From a bacterium (GTDB lineage: Bacteria; Oederibacteriota; Muellerivitia; Muellerivitales; Muellerivitaceae): a stretch of DNA of 64,000 bases. Positions 18,216 to 27,116 of this stretch are shown piece after piece; position 1 is the stretch's first letter, and each line of letters opens with the position of its first letter. A model generated the notes under the pieces. It did no database searches. It worked only from the letters and a program-made list of their open reading frames with translations, and was not told the DNA's origin. The DNA is taken from NCBI GenBank assembly GCA_035549195.1, contig DASZRK010000040.1, forward strand, positions 1 through 64,000, read 5' to 3'. A program made the translations under genes and the position numbers.

Positions 18216-18956
18216 ATGGCCCGGACCCCTGCCCGTCCCAAAACCAAGCCCCGCTACCGGCGGGTGTTGTTGAAGATATCCGGCGAGGCCCTGGGCGGGG
18301 ACGGCCAACACCGCATCGACGAGAAGGTCGTGCGTTCCATCGCCAAGGCCGTCTTTGAGGTCCAGCGGTCGGGCGTGGAGATCGCCCTGGTCATCGGCGG
18401 CGGTAACATCTATCGCGGCGCCGACGGCGAGCGCATGGGGATGGACCGGGTCTCCTCCGACTACATGGGCATGTTGGCTACCCTCATCAATGCCCTGGCC
18501 CTCCAGAACGCCTTGGAGCAGCAGGGGGCCCATACTCGGGTCCAGAGCGCCATCGAGATGTCCAAGGTGGCCGAGCCCTTCATCCGCCGCCGGGCCCTGC
18601 GCCACATGGAAAAGGGCCGCATCGTCATTTTCGCCGGAGGAACGGGCAACCCCTATTTCACCACCGATACGGCGGCGGCCCTTCGGGCCATCGAGATCGG
18701 GGCCGACGCCATCCTGAAGGCCACCAACGTGGACGGCATCTACAGCGCCGACCCGAAGAAGGACCCCAAGGCCAAGAAGTTCACCAACATCACCTACATC
18801 GACGCCATCAACAAGCGCCTGAAGGTGATGGATACCACCGCCCTTACGCTTTGCATGGAGAACAAGCTCCCCATCGTGGTCTTCGACCTGCGCAAACCGG
18901 GGAACATCCACCGCGCTGTTTTGGGCGAGCCGATCGGGACCGTCGTCAAGAGCTAA
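18216..18956 (+). CDS. pyrH: UMP kinase
   Basis: 246 residues. [14 protein letters not shown] is the N-terminal phosphate-binding segment, [10 protein letters not shown] the glycine-rich loop, and [20 protein letters not shown] the UMP-binding region of bacterial PyrH. It phosphorylates UMP with ATP; GTP activates and UTP inhibits the family. ATG 18216 is preferred over ATG 18192 because AGGAAA lies just upstream and the extra eight residues are not family-like. It sits between tsf and frr as in most bacteria. Confidence 0.97.
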   Translation: MARTPARPKTKPRYRRVLLKISGEALGGDGQHRIDEKVVRSIAKAVFEVQRSGVEIALVIGGGNIYRGADGERMGMDRVSSDYMGMLATLINALALQNALEQQGAHTRVQSAIEMSKVAEPFIRRRALRHMEKGRIVIFAGGTGNPYFTTDTAAALRAIEIGADAILKATNVDGIYSADPKKDPKAKKFTNITYIDAINKRLKVMDTTALTLCMENKLPIVVFDLRKPGNIHRAVLGEPIGTVVKS

Positions 18957-18977
18957 TCCAGTCCATCGAGGTTGACC

Positions 18978-19535
18978 GTGGCCGACGCGAACCAGATCCT
19001 CAACGAGACCGAAGCGAAGATGAAGAAGGCCATCGAGGCCACCAAGCGGGATTTCGCCACCGTGCGAACGGGCCGCGCCTCCGCCGCCCTGGTGGAGCAC
19101 GTCAAGGTGGAGTATTACGGCTCCCTGGTCCCCTTGAACCAGGTCGCCAGTGTTTCCGTGCCCGACGCCCGGACCCTCGAGATGAAGCCCTGGGACCCCC
19201 AGGCCCTGGTCGAGATCGAGAAGGCCCTCCAGAAGAGCGACATCGGCATTTCCCCCAACAACGACGGCAAGGTCATCCGGCTTTCCATGCCGCCCCTGAC
19301 CGAGGAACGCCGCAAGGACTTCGTCAAGCTGGTCCACAAGCATGCCGAGACGGGACGGGTGGCCTTGCGGGGCATCCGCCAGGAAGCCAACAAGTCCCTG
19401 GACCAGATCAAGAAAGAGGTCCCGGAGGACGAGTTCAAGAAGCTCCACGAACGGGTGCAGAAAATGACCGATTCCCACACCCAGGAGATCGGGAAGCTCG
19501 CCGAGCATAAAGAAAAAGAGATCCTGGAGTTCTAA
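18978..19535 (+). CDS. frr: Ribosome recycling factor
   Basis: 185 residues, family length. KRDFATVRTGRASAALVEHV is the conserved domain I/II hinge, SVPDARTLEMKPWD and GISPNNDGKVIRLSMPPLTE are diagnostic. The start is GTG 18978 with GAGG six bases upstream; the in-frame TTG at 18972 touches the ribosome binding site and is unlikely. It releases mRNA and subunits with EF-G after termination. It lies 21 bp after pyrH and 9 bp before uppS. Confidence 0.98.
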   Translation: MADANQILNETEAKMKKAIEATKRDFATVRTGRASAALVEHVKVEYYGSLVPLNQVASVSVPDARTLEMKPWDPQALVEIEKALQKSDIGISPNNDGKVIRLSMPPLTEERRKDFVKLVHKHAETGRVALRGIRQEANKSLDQIKKEVPEDEFKKLHERVQKMTDSHTQEIGKLAEHKEKEILEF

Positions 19536-19544
19536 AGGCCTCCC

Positions 19545-20327
19545 TTGCCAACCGCCCCCAAAGACGCCCTTCTCAAACGCTACCGCCTCCAGGACAACCT
19601 TCCCCGGCACGTGGCCATCATCATGGACGGCAACGGCCGATGGGCCCAAAAGCGGCACCTGCCCCGCATCGCCGGGCACCGGGCCGGGGCCCACTCCATC
19701 CGCGAGATCGTGCGCACCTCGGGCGAATTGGGACTGGAAGCCCTGACCCTCTATGCCTTCTCCACGGAGAACTGGAAGCGCCCGGCCACCGAAGTGCGGC
19801 TCCTCATGGCCCTTTTGCGCCAATATCTCAAGAGCGAGGTGCCGGAGCTGATCCGCAACAACGTCCAACTGCGCACCATCGGCAATTCAGGCGACCTGCC
19901 CCGGGAGATCCAGCGGGAGCTCAAGAACTCCATCCAAAGGACCTCCCATTGCACCGGGTTGAAGCTGGTCCTGGCCCTGTCCTATAGCGGCCGGGCGGAC
20001 CTGGCCCGGGCGGCCAGGTCCCTGGCCGAACAGGTCCTCAAGAAGAAGCTCCGGCCCCAGGCCATCAACGAAAAAGCCCTGTCGGGCGCCTTGTCCACCC
20101 GGGACCTGCCGGAAGTGGACCTGCTGGTCCGCACCTCGGGCGAGATGCGGGTCTCCAACTTCCTGCTCTGGGAACTGGCCTATTCGGAATTCCACATCAC
20201 CAAGACCCTCTGGCCCGACTTCCGCACCCCCCATCTCATGGAGGCCCTGCGGGATTTCCAGGGGCGGCAACGCCGCTTCGGCGGGGTCGAGAACATCACC
20301 GGGAGCGTGACCTCATGGGCGCGTTGA
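19545..20327 (+). CDS. uppS: Undecaprenyl diphosphate synthase (cis-prenyltransferase)
   Basis: 260 residues. VAIIMDGNGRWAQKR carries the catalytic Asp and P-loop of cis-prenyl synthases, GHRAGAHSIREIVR and LYAFSTENWKRP follow, and LLVRTSGEMRVSNFLLWELA is the C-terminal signature. It makes C55-PP from FPP and IPP, the carrier for peptidoglycan and O-antigen, which links it to the surface-glycan genes at the start of the window. TTG 19545 follows AAGG. The 3' end overlaps cdsA by 13 bp, so translation is probably coupled. Confidence 0.96.
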   Translation: MPTAPKDALLKRYRLQDNLPRHVAIIMDGNGRWAQKRHLPRIAGHRAGAHSIREIVRTSGELGLEALTLYAFSTENWKRPATEVRLLMALLRQYLKSEVPELIRNNVQLRTIGNSGDLPREIQRELKNSIQRTSHCTGLKLVLALSYSGRADLARAARSLAEQVLKKKLRPQAINEKALSGALSTRDLPEVDLLVRTSGEMRVSNFLLWELAYSEFHITKTLWPDFRTPHLMEALRDFQGRQRRFGGVENITGSVTSWAR

Positions 20328-21139
20328 CCAAGCGGATCGTGGTGGCGGTGCCGGCCATCGCCCTTTTGATTTTCGCCACCTTCTGGGAACACACATCGCT
20401 CTTCAAGCTCCTGGCGGTGGTGGGCCTGGGGTTGGCCCTTTTGGAATACCTGACCCTCGTCCAAGCCCGGCAGAAGGGGAAGGTCCTGAGGGTGGAAGGG
20501 ATGATCGCGCTCCTTCTTATCCTCCTGCCCTGGGTCTTGAAGCCGATGGTCGATTGGGAAGGCTGGGGGACGCTCCTGGCGGGGCTTTGGATCCTGACCC
20601 TTTCCTTCCTTTGGTCCGACCGGGGCGTGAAGGATATGATCCCTTCGGTGGCCGCCACCTTCTTCGGCGTCGCCTACTTCGGGCTCCTGGGGGTCTATTT
20701 TTTCAGGCTCCGCGAACTGCCGAACGGCTCCTGGCACCTGCTCCTGGTCTTCGCGGCGACCTGGGCCTATGACACGGGTGGATTCTTCGTGGGTGGCCGC
20801 TGGGGAAGGCACAAACTGGCGCCCCAGGCCTCGCCGAAGAAATCCTGGGAAGGCTGCGCCGGCGGGGTGGCCCTGGCGTTCCTCGCCCTGGCGGGCCTTT
20901 GGGCCTGGGTCCCCTTCTTCCACGGCTTCTTCACACTGGCGGACATGGCGGTCCTGGCGGTCCTCCTTTCCGTCTTCGGCCAGTTGGGCGACCTGGTGGA
21001 ATCGGCCATCAAGCGCAGCCTCAACGCCAAGGATTCGGGGTCCTTCTTCCCCGGCCATGGCGGCCTGTTCGACCGTATCGATAGCCTGCTCTTCAACGCC
21101 CCCTTGTTGTTCTATTACCTGAGCCTTTTCAAGCACTGA
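20315..21139 (+). CDS. cdsA: Phosphatidate cytidylyltransferase
   Basis: 274 residues with about eight membrane helices. The C-terminal signature reads SAIKRSLNAKDSGSFFPGHG then GLFDRIDSLLF, an exact match to the CdsA pattern S-x(3)KR-x(4)KD-x(5)PGHGG-x(2)DR-x-D. It makes CDP-diacylglycerol, the donor for all phospholipid head groups, including the phosphoinositide route suggested by the genes at 57.7-59.4 kb. The dxr and rseP genes that often follow cdsA are absent; a GHMP kinase comes next. Confidence 0.95.
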   Translation: MGALTKRIVVAVPAIALLIFATFWEHTSLFKLLAVVGLGLALLEYLTLVQARQKGKVLRVEGMIALLLILLPWVLKPMVDWEGWGTLLAGLWILTLSFLWSDRGVKDMIPSVAATFFGVAYFGLLGVYFFRLRELPNGSWHLLLVFAATWAYDTGGFFVGGRWGRHKLAPQASPKKSWEGCAGGVALAFLALAGLWAWVPFFHGFFTLADMAVLAVLLSVFGQLGDLVESAIKRSLNAKDSGSFFPGHGGLFDRIDSLLFNAPLLFYYLSLFKH

Positions 21140-21194
21140 GCCCGGGCATTCCCGGTCCCTTGCCCAAGAAGGTTCGACCCCTTTTGGAGGACCT

Positions 21195-22400
21195 ATGGCC
21201 TTGGCAGACCTGATCAAGAAAGCCCATTCCACTTTCCTGCACCAATACGGCGATTCGGGAAAGAAGGTCACCTTGGTGGCCGCCCCCAGCCGGCTGGTGC
21301 TCCTGGGCGGGGAATACACGGAGGCGGTGGACGGCCATTCGCTCCTGGCCGCGGGGAACCACACGGTGGTGGTGGCCGCCCAGCGCCGGGGCGACAAGAT
21401 GGCCTTCATCCATTCGCTCCAATACGACGAGAAGATCAAGGTCTCCCTGGCCACCCTCAAGTTCGACCGCGCGGACGGATGGGCCAACTATCCCAAGGGC
21501 GTCCTTTATTTCTACGAGCGCACGGGCCGCAAGATGGAGGGGATCCAGATGGTGGTGGCGGGGGACATGCCCGAGGGCGTGGGGCTGGGCGCTTCGGCGG
21601 CCATCACGGTGGCCACGGCGGTGGCCTGCAATATCCTGGGCACGAACCCCGTGGATGACGCCACTTTGGCCAAGCTCTGCCAAAGGGTGGAGACCCAGTT
21701 CATGGCATTGAAGGGGGATTATTTCTCCCCCTACGCGGTGAAGTTCGCCAAAAAGGACCAACTGGTGGCCTTCGACGCGCGGACCTTCAAGCCCGACTAC
21801 ATGCCCTTCGATTCCAAGAACTACAAGCTGGTGGTGGTGGACAGCGGCGTCCGCAAGAAGGAACGGGAAGAGGAGTTCAAGAAACGCATCGCCCTCTTCG
21901 GCCAATTGCTGACCGAGATCCGCAAGTTCGTGCCCAAGGTGATCTCGCTCCGGGATGTGGGCGGGGAGGCCTACGACACGGCCCGCAAGAACCTGGACAT
22001 CATCCTGCGCAAACGCCTGGACCATGTGGTCTATGAGAACGAAAGGGTCAAGAAGGCCAAGGAGATACTGGCCCAAGGGGACTACCCGGGCTTCGGGAGG
22101 CTCCTGAGCGAATCCCACGACTCCCTGGCCGACAAGCTGAAGGTGACCTGCCAGGAGGTGGACATCCTGACCCAAGTGGTCCGGGCCCAACCCGGCTGCC
22201 TGGGTTCCCGGATGATGGGGATCGGGTGGGGCGGGGCCCTGGTCTGCCTGGTCAAGGCGGAGGAAGCGGCGTCCTTCATGGACCGGGTCCGGGGCGACTA
22301 TAAGAAGCAGGTCAACATCTCCCCCCAGGTCTTCCTCAACGAGCCGCAGGAGGGGGCCCGGGAGGTCGAATCCCCGGTTTCCACCTCCACGATGGGCTGA
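21195..22400 (+). CDS. GHMP-family sugar kinase (galactokinase-like)
   Basis: 401 residues. PSRLVLLGGEYTEAVDG corresponds to the galactokinase substrate motif PGRVNLIGEHTDY, with Glu kept but His replaced by Tyr. MPEGVGLGASAAITVATAVA is the ATP-binding motif 2, with GASA in place of the usual SSSA. The C-terminal GSRMMGIGWGGALVCLV is motif 3 (GAGWGG). Overall length and order match GalK. Since both signature motifs deviate, the substrate may be another sugar. No Leloir-pathway gene is adjacent. It is 55 bp after cdsA, with GGAGG near the ATG. Confidence 0.82.
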   Translation: MALADLIKKAHSTFLHQYGDSGKKVTLVAAPSRLVLLGGEYTEAVDGHSLLAAGNHTVVVAAQRRGDKMAFIHSLQYDEKIKVSLATLKFDRADGWANYPKGVLYFYERTGRKMEGIQMVVAGDMPEGVGLGASAAITVATAVACNILGTNPVDDATLAKLCQRVETQFMALKGDYFSPYAVKFAKKDQLVAFDARTFKPDYMPFDSKNYKLVVVDSGVRKKEREEEFKKRIALFGQLLTEIRKFVPKVISLRDVGGEAYDTARKNLDIILRKRLDHVVYENERVKKAKEILAQGDYPGFGRLLSESHDSLADKLKVTCQEVDILTQVVRAQPGCLGSRMMGIGWGGALVCLVKAEEAASFMDRVRGDYKKQVNISPQVFLNEPQEGAREVESPVSTSTMG

Positions 22401-22472
22401 GAAAAAAACCGTGTTTTTCCTGGGGGCTTGGAAAAAACCGTTAAACCTGGCGAGGACCGAAAATCATTTTCC

Positions 22473-22500
22473 TAGACGGGTTTTCTATAAACTTTATAAT
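22473..22500 (+). promoter_or_regulatory. Sigma-70 promoter for the TPR/beta-barrel gene
   Basis: TAGACG at 22473-22478 and a perfect TATAAT at 22495-22500 with a 16 bp spacer. The surrounding 100 bp is AT-rich against the GC-rich background, and the leader is about 60 nt. The best -10 box in the window, so the product is likely abundant. Confidence 0.7.
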
Positions 22501-22566
22501 GACCATTGCTTTTCGGCTTTTTTCCGTTCCCGTCCTGTCCCATCACCCGCTTTTTTGGAGGCCTTC

Positions 22567-24003
22567 ATGAGAGGTTTTAAGACCTTAGGATCCTGTCTGG
22601 CGTTCGCCATCCTGGTGATGGCGGTCTTCCCCGGACCAGGTTTCTCCCAAGGCGCCTCGGAGGCCCAATACATCGCAGCGGGGACCAAGATGTACCAGGC
22701 CCGCAACTACAACCAAGCCCTCCAGTATTACAACGCCGCCATGAAGTTGAACCCCAACGATCCGGCGGCCTATCAGGGGATCGGCTATTGCTACTACGCC
22801 ATGGGCAACAAGCAATATGCCCTGGCCTACCTGCAGAAGGCCTACCAGTTGAACCCCAACAACGCTCAGTTGGCCCAAGCCATCCAGAGCCTGCGGGCCC
22901 AGACCGGCGGCGGGGCCGTCGCCCCCGGCGCGTCCGTGGCCGGCGGGTCGAGCTACCTGAACGGCGGGATGACCCTTTTCCAGCGAAAACAATATGCCCA
23001 GGCCATCCAGTACTTCAACGCGGCCATCCAACAGAACCCCTCCGATTACCGGGGCTACTATTACGCCGGATATTCCTATTACATGATGGGCAACGCCAAG
23101 AGTGCGGCCCTCTATTTCGCCATCGCCAACGCCAAACAGCCCAACGCCTCCATCAAGGCCTATGGGGACCGGGTGAAGGCCGGTCTTTCCCCGGATGACC
23201 AGCAATGGGTGGATAACCAGCTCTCCCGTTACACGGGCGGTGCCGCCTATGCCGGGGGGGGAAGCCCATCCAAGCCCGCCAAGATCAGCTTCGGCTTCCA
23301 CCTCTTGGGCGGCATGGAATATGTCTTCGCCGATCCCAGCCAGATCAAGCAATATGTGACCGCGGCCGGAAGCGTCTCCCTGAACGGGGTGACCCCCAAT
23401 ATGGTGGCCCTCCCCGAGTTCGTTCCTTTCGTCCAGTTGGGTGACAGTTTCGAGATCAACTTGGCCATCGGTTATTTCCCGGTGGGGAACCTCTCCTATA
23501 CCACCTATGACTACGCCACTTCCGGTCCGACGGGGACCCCGGACGTCTGGAAATACACCTTCAACACGACCATCATCACCACCGACCTGGGCATCAAACT
23601 CCTCTTCGGGGACCAGGATGTGAAGGGTTACCTGGGCTTGGGGGCCGGCATTTCCCCCGTCAGCGTTTCCTTCACCAAGGTCCAATATGACAGTACCGCC
23701 ACGACGGTCCAATCCACGGACACCGCCGCCAGCGGGGACTACAGCACCGTGGCCTTCAATGGGCAGATGGTCCTGGGGATCGACTTCATCCTGGACAAGG
23801 GCCTGTCCCTCGGGCCTTACATCGGTTACCGCTACCTGAGCGCGAATAACTTCCAGCGGAGCGGCAATTCCCTGGTGGTGGATACGTCCAAGGGTTCCGT
23901 GGGTCTGGCCGGGACGAACAACGTTTCCCCGACCAGCACAACCCCGCTCCAGCTCGATTTCAGCGGCTTGGAGGCCGGTTTGGACCTGTCCTTCTCCTTC
24001 TGA
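22567..24003 (+). CDS. Outer-membrane protein: signal peptide, TPRs and C-terminal beta-barrel
   Basis: 478 residues from ATG 22567, which has GGAG six bases upstream and begins a signal peptide (MRGFKTLGSCLAFAILVMAV, ending near GFSQG). Residues ~35-105 and ~130-200 hold TPR units (ARNYNQALQYYNAAMKLNPN; RKQYAQAIQYFNAAIQQNP). Residues ~235-478 alternate polar and aromatic residues in strands and end LDLSFSF, with the C-terminal Phe expected of a BAM substrate. I do not recognise a named family. Periplasmic TPRs on an outer-membrane barrel suggest a scaffold or secretion role, as inference only. It has its own strong promoter and an intrinsic terminator. Confidence 0.75.
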   Translation: MRGFKTLGSCLAFAILVMAVFPGPGFSQGASEAQYIAAGTKMYQARNYNQALQYYNAAMKLNPNDPAAYQGIGYCYYAMGNKQYALAYLQKAYQLNPNNAQLAQAIQSLRAQTGGGAVAPGASVAGGSSYLNGGMTLFQRKQYAQAIQYFNAAIQQNPSDYRGYYYAGYSYYMMGNAKSAALYFAIANAKQPNASIKAYGDRVKAGLSPDDQQWVDNQLSRYTGGAAYAGGGSPSKPAKISFGFHLLGGMEYVFADPSQIKQYVTAAGSVSLNGVTPNMVALPEFVPFVQLGDSFEINLAIGYFPVGNLSYTTYDYATSGPTGTPDVWKYTFNTTIITTDLGIKLLFGDQDVKGYLGLGAGISPVSVSFTKVQYDSTATTVQSTDTAASGDYSTVAFNGQMVLGIDFILDKGLSLGPYIGYRYLSANNFQRSGNSLVVDTSKGSVGLAGTNNVSPTSTTPLQLDFSGLEAGLDLSFSF

Positions 24004-24030
24004 TCAAGCGCCGGTCCAGTTTTTGAACGA

Positions 24031-24060
24031 ACGGGCCCCTAAGGGGCCCGTTTTCTTTTT
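24031..24060 (+). terminator. Intrinsic terminator after the TPR/beta-barrel gene
   Basis: ACGGGCCCC and GGGGCCCGT form a 9 bp stem around TAA, followed by TTTTCTTTTT. The T-tract runs into the ribosome binding site of the next gene, so the next gene depends on readthrough or a promoter I cannot see. Confidence 0.9.
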
Positions 24061-24069
24061 GGGGGAACC

Positions 24070-25149
24070 TTGCGGAAGACCTTCCTTTGCCTTTCGGCGC
24101 TTTTCATCACGGCCCGGGTCCTGGCCCTGGACCTTTCCTGGGATAACCGTTTCTTTTTCTACGGGGATAATTCCGAATTCTTCGAGCCCTATCGGACCGG
24201 CGAGACCCTCCTGGGCCAGCAGGGGAACAGTTATTTCGAGGCCGCACTGGGCCCCCGGACCTTCCTGCAGTTCGGCGTCTTCGGCGATTTCCGAAGCACC
24301 AGCACCCAGGACCCGGCGGTGGACGTGAAGCCGCTCCTGTCCTTCCAATACCGGGAAGGGGGATCGCGGTTCGTTATGGGTACCCTGGTCGCCGACGACC
24401 GGCATGGCTTCCTGGAGCCCCTGGAGGTCACGACCCTTGAGATCACACGGCCCGTGGAATACGGCTTCCAGTGGATCGAGAACGATCCCGGCTTCCAATG
24501 CGACCTTTTCCTGGATTGGCACCAATTGAACGTCGGCCTCCAGCCCGAGGAGTTCGACTACGGAGGGGTCCTTCGCAAGCCCTTGGACGACGATCTGGAG
24601 TTGGAAGGGCAGTTCCACGGCTTCCATATGGGGGGGCAACTTTCCTACACCATCGTCTTCAACAATTGGGTCCCGGCACTGGGGTTCCGTTGGAAGGTCC
24701 CCGGGTTGCTGGGCATGACCCGCTTCTCGGCCTTCGGCGTCGGGGCCGGCCACCTGGAAGGCGGGGCCACCGGTTCCACCCAATGGGGCGGGGGGGGATA
24801 TTTGAAGACCGAGGTCCATCCGGACGACCTATTGGACCTCTTCGGGATCGGTTGGGTGGGGAGGGACTTTTATTCGCAGGAAGGGGACGCCAATTACGCC
24901 TCCTATTCCACGCCCGACAGTGCCAGCCTGGACCAACTCCATGGCTTCGTGAAGAGCGAGAGGACCTATTTCGAACTGGGCGCCCTCCGTGATTTCCCCA
25001 TGGACGGGGGCGCGGTCTTCCGGGCTGAGTTCCGGGTCCATTTCATGGACGACACCTCGGCCTATTCCTATAAACTGAGCGTCCGGGCCCCCCTGGACAT
25101 CGACCTGGGGAACCTGAAAAGCGGCTCCGCCCCCGCGGAAGACCGTTGA
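24070..25149 (+). CDS. Predicted outer-membrane beta-barrel protein, unknown function
   Basis: 359 residues. TTG 24070 sits behind GGGGGAA and opens a signal peptide, RKTFLCLSALFITARVLA, with cleavage before LDLSWDN. The mature part is rich in aromatic and acidic residues in alternating patterns (SWDNRFFFYGDNSEFF; QLSYTIVFNNWVPALGF), suggesting a beta-barrel of about 14-16 strands. It does not end in the classical Phe; a short charged tail (SAPAEDR) follows. It has no recognisable family. It lies 9 bp after a terminator T-tract and 28 bp before the tRNA-modification gene. Confidence 0.65.
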   Translation: MRKTFLCLSALFITARVLALDLSWDNRFFFYGDNSEFFEPYRTGETLLGQQGNSYFEAALGPRTFLQFGVFGDFRSTSTQDPAVDVKPLLSFQYREGGSRFVMGTLVADDRHGFLEPLEVTTLEITRPVEYGFQWIENDPGFQCDLFLDWHQLNVGLQPEEFDYGGVLRKPLDDDLELEGQFHGFHMGGQLSYTIVFNNWVPALGFRWKVPGLLGMTRFSAFGVGAGHLEGGATGSTQWGGGGYLKTEVHPDDLLDLFGIGWVGRDFYSQEGDANYASYSTPDSASLDQLHGFVKSERTYFELGALRDFPMDGGAVFRAEFRVHFMDDTSAYSYKLSVRAPLDIDLGNLKSGSAPAEDR

Positions 25150-25177
25150 AACCTCGCCGGAGCGGGATGCGGAAGCC

Positions 25178-26488
25178 ATGGACGCGTTGACCAGACCGAA
25201 GATCGCCTTCACGACCCTGGGTTGCCGGGTCAACCAATACGACGGCCAGGCCCTGAAGGAACAGGCCGAACGGGCCTCTTTCGACGCCGTTCCCTTCGAT
25301 GAGAAGGCCGACATCTACGTCATCAATACCTGCACGGTGACCTCCGCAGCGGATTCGGAAGGGAAGCAACTGGTCCGCCGGGCCAAGGGCCGCAACCCCG
25401 ATTCCTTCGTGGTGGTGACCGGGTGCCTCGCCCAGGACCGCCCCGAGGAGATCGCCGCCCTGGCCGGGGTGGACCTGGTGGTGGGGAACGCGGAAAAGTC
25501 CCTTCTGGTCCCCCGGATCCTGGAGCGCTTTTCCAGGCCGCTTTCCACTCCATCCGCATTACCTGATCCGTCCCCTTGGCTGGACGGCATTACCCGTTTC
25601 GACGGACATCAAAGGGCGACCGTCAAGGTCCAGGACGGATGCAATTTCGGTTGTTCCTTCTGCCTCATCCCCCGGGTGAGGGGAACGATGGTCTCCCGCC
25701 CGGTCCTGGAGATCGTGGAGGAAGGGAAGCGCCTGGCGTCCCATGGGGTCAAGGAGCTGGTCCTGGCGGGCATTCAGCTCTCCTCTTATGGAAGGGACTG
25801 GGGCCTCAAGGCATCCGAGCCCCGCCTGGCCCCGGTCCTGGAGAAACTCCTGTCCGTTCCCGGCATCCAACGGGTGCGGCTTTCCTCCTATGCGGTGGCC
25901 GATTTCGAAGAGGCCCTCCTGCCGCTTTGGGAGAGTGGACAGGCCCTTTGCGCCCATCTTCACCTGCCCCTGCAGAGCGGGGACGAAGGGGTCCTCCGGG
26001 CCATGCGGCGTCCCTATTCCCTGGCGCAGTTCGCCGCGGTCGTGGAGAAGGTTCGCCGAGCCGCGCCTCAGGTAGGCTTGACCACCGACCTTATCGCCGG
26101 TTTTCCCGGTGAGACGGAACAGGCCTTCCGGAACACCGAGGCCCAGGTCCGCGAGTTCGGTTTCGTGGACCTCCATCCCTTCCCCTATTCGGACCGGCCC
26201 GATACACCGGGTGCGGCCTTGGTCCCGAAGGTCCATCCGGCGGTGATCCGGGAAAGAATGGACCGTCTTTGGGCCCTGAAGCGGGAGGTCCTGGCGCGAG
26301 CGGCCGAAAGGGCCGTGGGCCGGGAATTCCGTGTCATCGTGGAGCGCTACGACGATCAACGGCAATCGGGCCTCACCGACGAGGGATTGCGGGTGGTCTT
26401 TCCAAGGATGGCGGAACGCCTGGGCCAGGAGGCCAGGGTGCGGGTGACCGGAGCGGGTCCCAAGACCGCGCTGGCCCAGTGGGCCTGA
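25178..26488 (+). CDS. mtaB: MtaB-type tRNA t6A37 C2-methylthiotransferase
   Basis: 436 residues. The N-terminal UPF0004 domain has TLGCRVNQYD, INTCTVTSAADS and VVTGCLAQ, giving the three cysteines of the auxiliary [4Fe-4S] cluster. The radical SAM core has DGCNFGCSFCLIPRVRG with the CX3CX2C triad, then VGLTTDLIAGFPGETE. A TRAM-like tail ends the protein. GCRVNQ and NTCTVT rather than GCQMN point to MtaB (ms2t6A) rather than MiaB, inference from motif type. The enzyme modifies A37 of tRNAs reading ANN codons. Start at ATG 25178; it is followed after 2 bp by a methyltransferase. Confidence 0.9.
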   Translation: MDALTRPKIAFTTLGCRVNQYDGQALKEQAERASFDAVPFDEKADIYVINTCTVTSAADSEGKQLVRRAKGRNPDSFVVVTGCLAQDRPEEIAALAGVDLVVGNAEKSLLVPRILERFSRPLSTPSALPDPSPWLDGITRFDGHQRATVKVQDGCNFGCSFCLIPRVRGTMVSRPVLEIVEEGKRLASHGVKELVLAGIQLSSYGRDWGLKASEPRLAPVLEKLLSVPGIQRVRLSSYAVADFEEALLPLWESGQALCAHLHLPLQSGDEGVLRAMRRPYSLAQFAAVVEKVRRAAPQVGLTTDLIAGFPGETEQAFRNTEAQVREFGFVDLHPFPYSDRPDTPGAALVPKVHPAVIRERMDRLWALKREVLARAAERAVGREFRVIVERYDDQRQSGLTDEGLRVVFPRMAERLGQEARVRVTGAGPKTALAQWA

Positions 26489-26490
26489 CC

Positions 26491-27105
26491 TTGCCCGGCC
26501 CCTTGAGCCTTCTGGACCGGCTCTATCTCCGCTTCTTCTACCGGATGAAATCCTGGAAGTTCGACCTGCCCGAGAACCGGGTGGGTTGGCGTTCCCGCCA
26601 GAACCAGGAGATCCGTTTCGAGATGCTGGCTTCCATCGGGGACCTGCGTGGAAAAAAGATCCTGGATGCAGGCTGTGGGCTCGGCTGTTTTTACGGCTAC
26701 CTGAAGGACCGGGGTTGGGACGGGGACTACACGGGCTTCGACCTGCTCGGGTTCATGGTGAAAGGCGCCCGCCGGCGTTTTCCGGACGCCCGGTTCCTGG
26801 AAGGCGACGTGGCGGAGAGGTTCCCCGAAGGGGAATGGGATTACGTCTTCGTCAACGGGATCTTCAACCACCGGGTGAAGGACAACTGGGAATGGATGCG
26901 GCGGGGGCTCGCTCAGTGCACGGCCCACGCCAAGGAAGGGGTGGCCTTGACCCTCCTGAACGCCGAGGGCGGCTGGATGGATCCGGACCTTTTTTACGCC
27001 CATCCCCGCCAAGTGGAAGAAAAGATAAGGCAATGGCACGGTGGTAAATATAAGATAGTGGGGCAATACCTGCCGGAGGATATGACGGTCCATCTCTATC
27101 GGTGA
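26491..27105 (+). CDS. Class I SAM-dependent methyltransferase
   Basis: About 204 residues. ILDAGCGLGCFYGYL is motif I, TGFDLLGFMV the acidic loop (motif II), and EWDYVFVNGIFNHRVKDN motif IV/V. The substrate is unknown. An N-terminal basic and aromatic segment (RLYLRFFYRMKSWKF) precedes the fold. TTG 26491 is chosen because it starts 2 bp after the mtaB stop; ATG 26545 is possible. It is sandwiched between mtaB and a HIT protein with short gaps, suggesting one operon. Confidence 0.78.
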   Translation: MPGPLSLLDRLYLRFFYRMKSWKFDLPENRVGWRSRQNQEIRFEMLASIGDLRGKKILDAGCGLGCFYGYLKDRGWDGDYTGFDLLGFMVKGARRRFPDARFLEGDVAERFPEGEWDYVFVNGIFNHRVKDNWEWMRRGLAQCTAHAKEGVALTLLNAEGGWMDPDLFYAHPRQVEEKIRQWHGGKYKIVGQYLPEDMTVHLYR

Positions 27106-27116
27106 GGGGGATCCCC

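Noticed and set aside
18189-19868. 559-codon minus-strand frame over pyrH, frr and uppS
   Set aside because: It spans three verified genes and has no recognisable domain.
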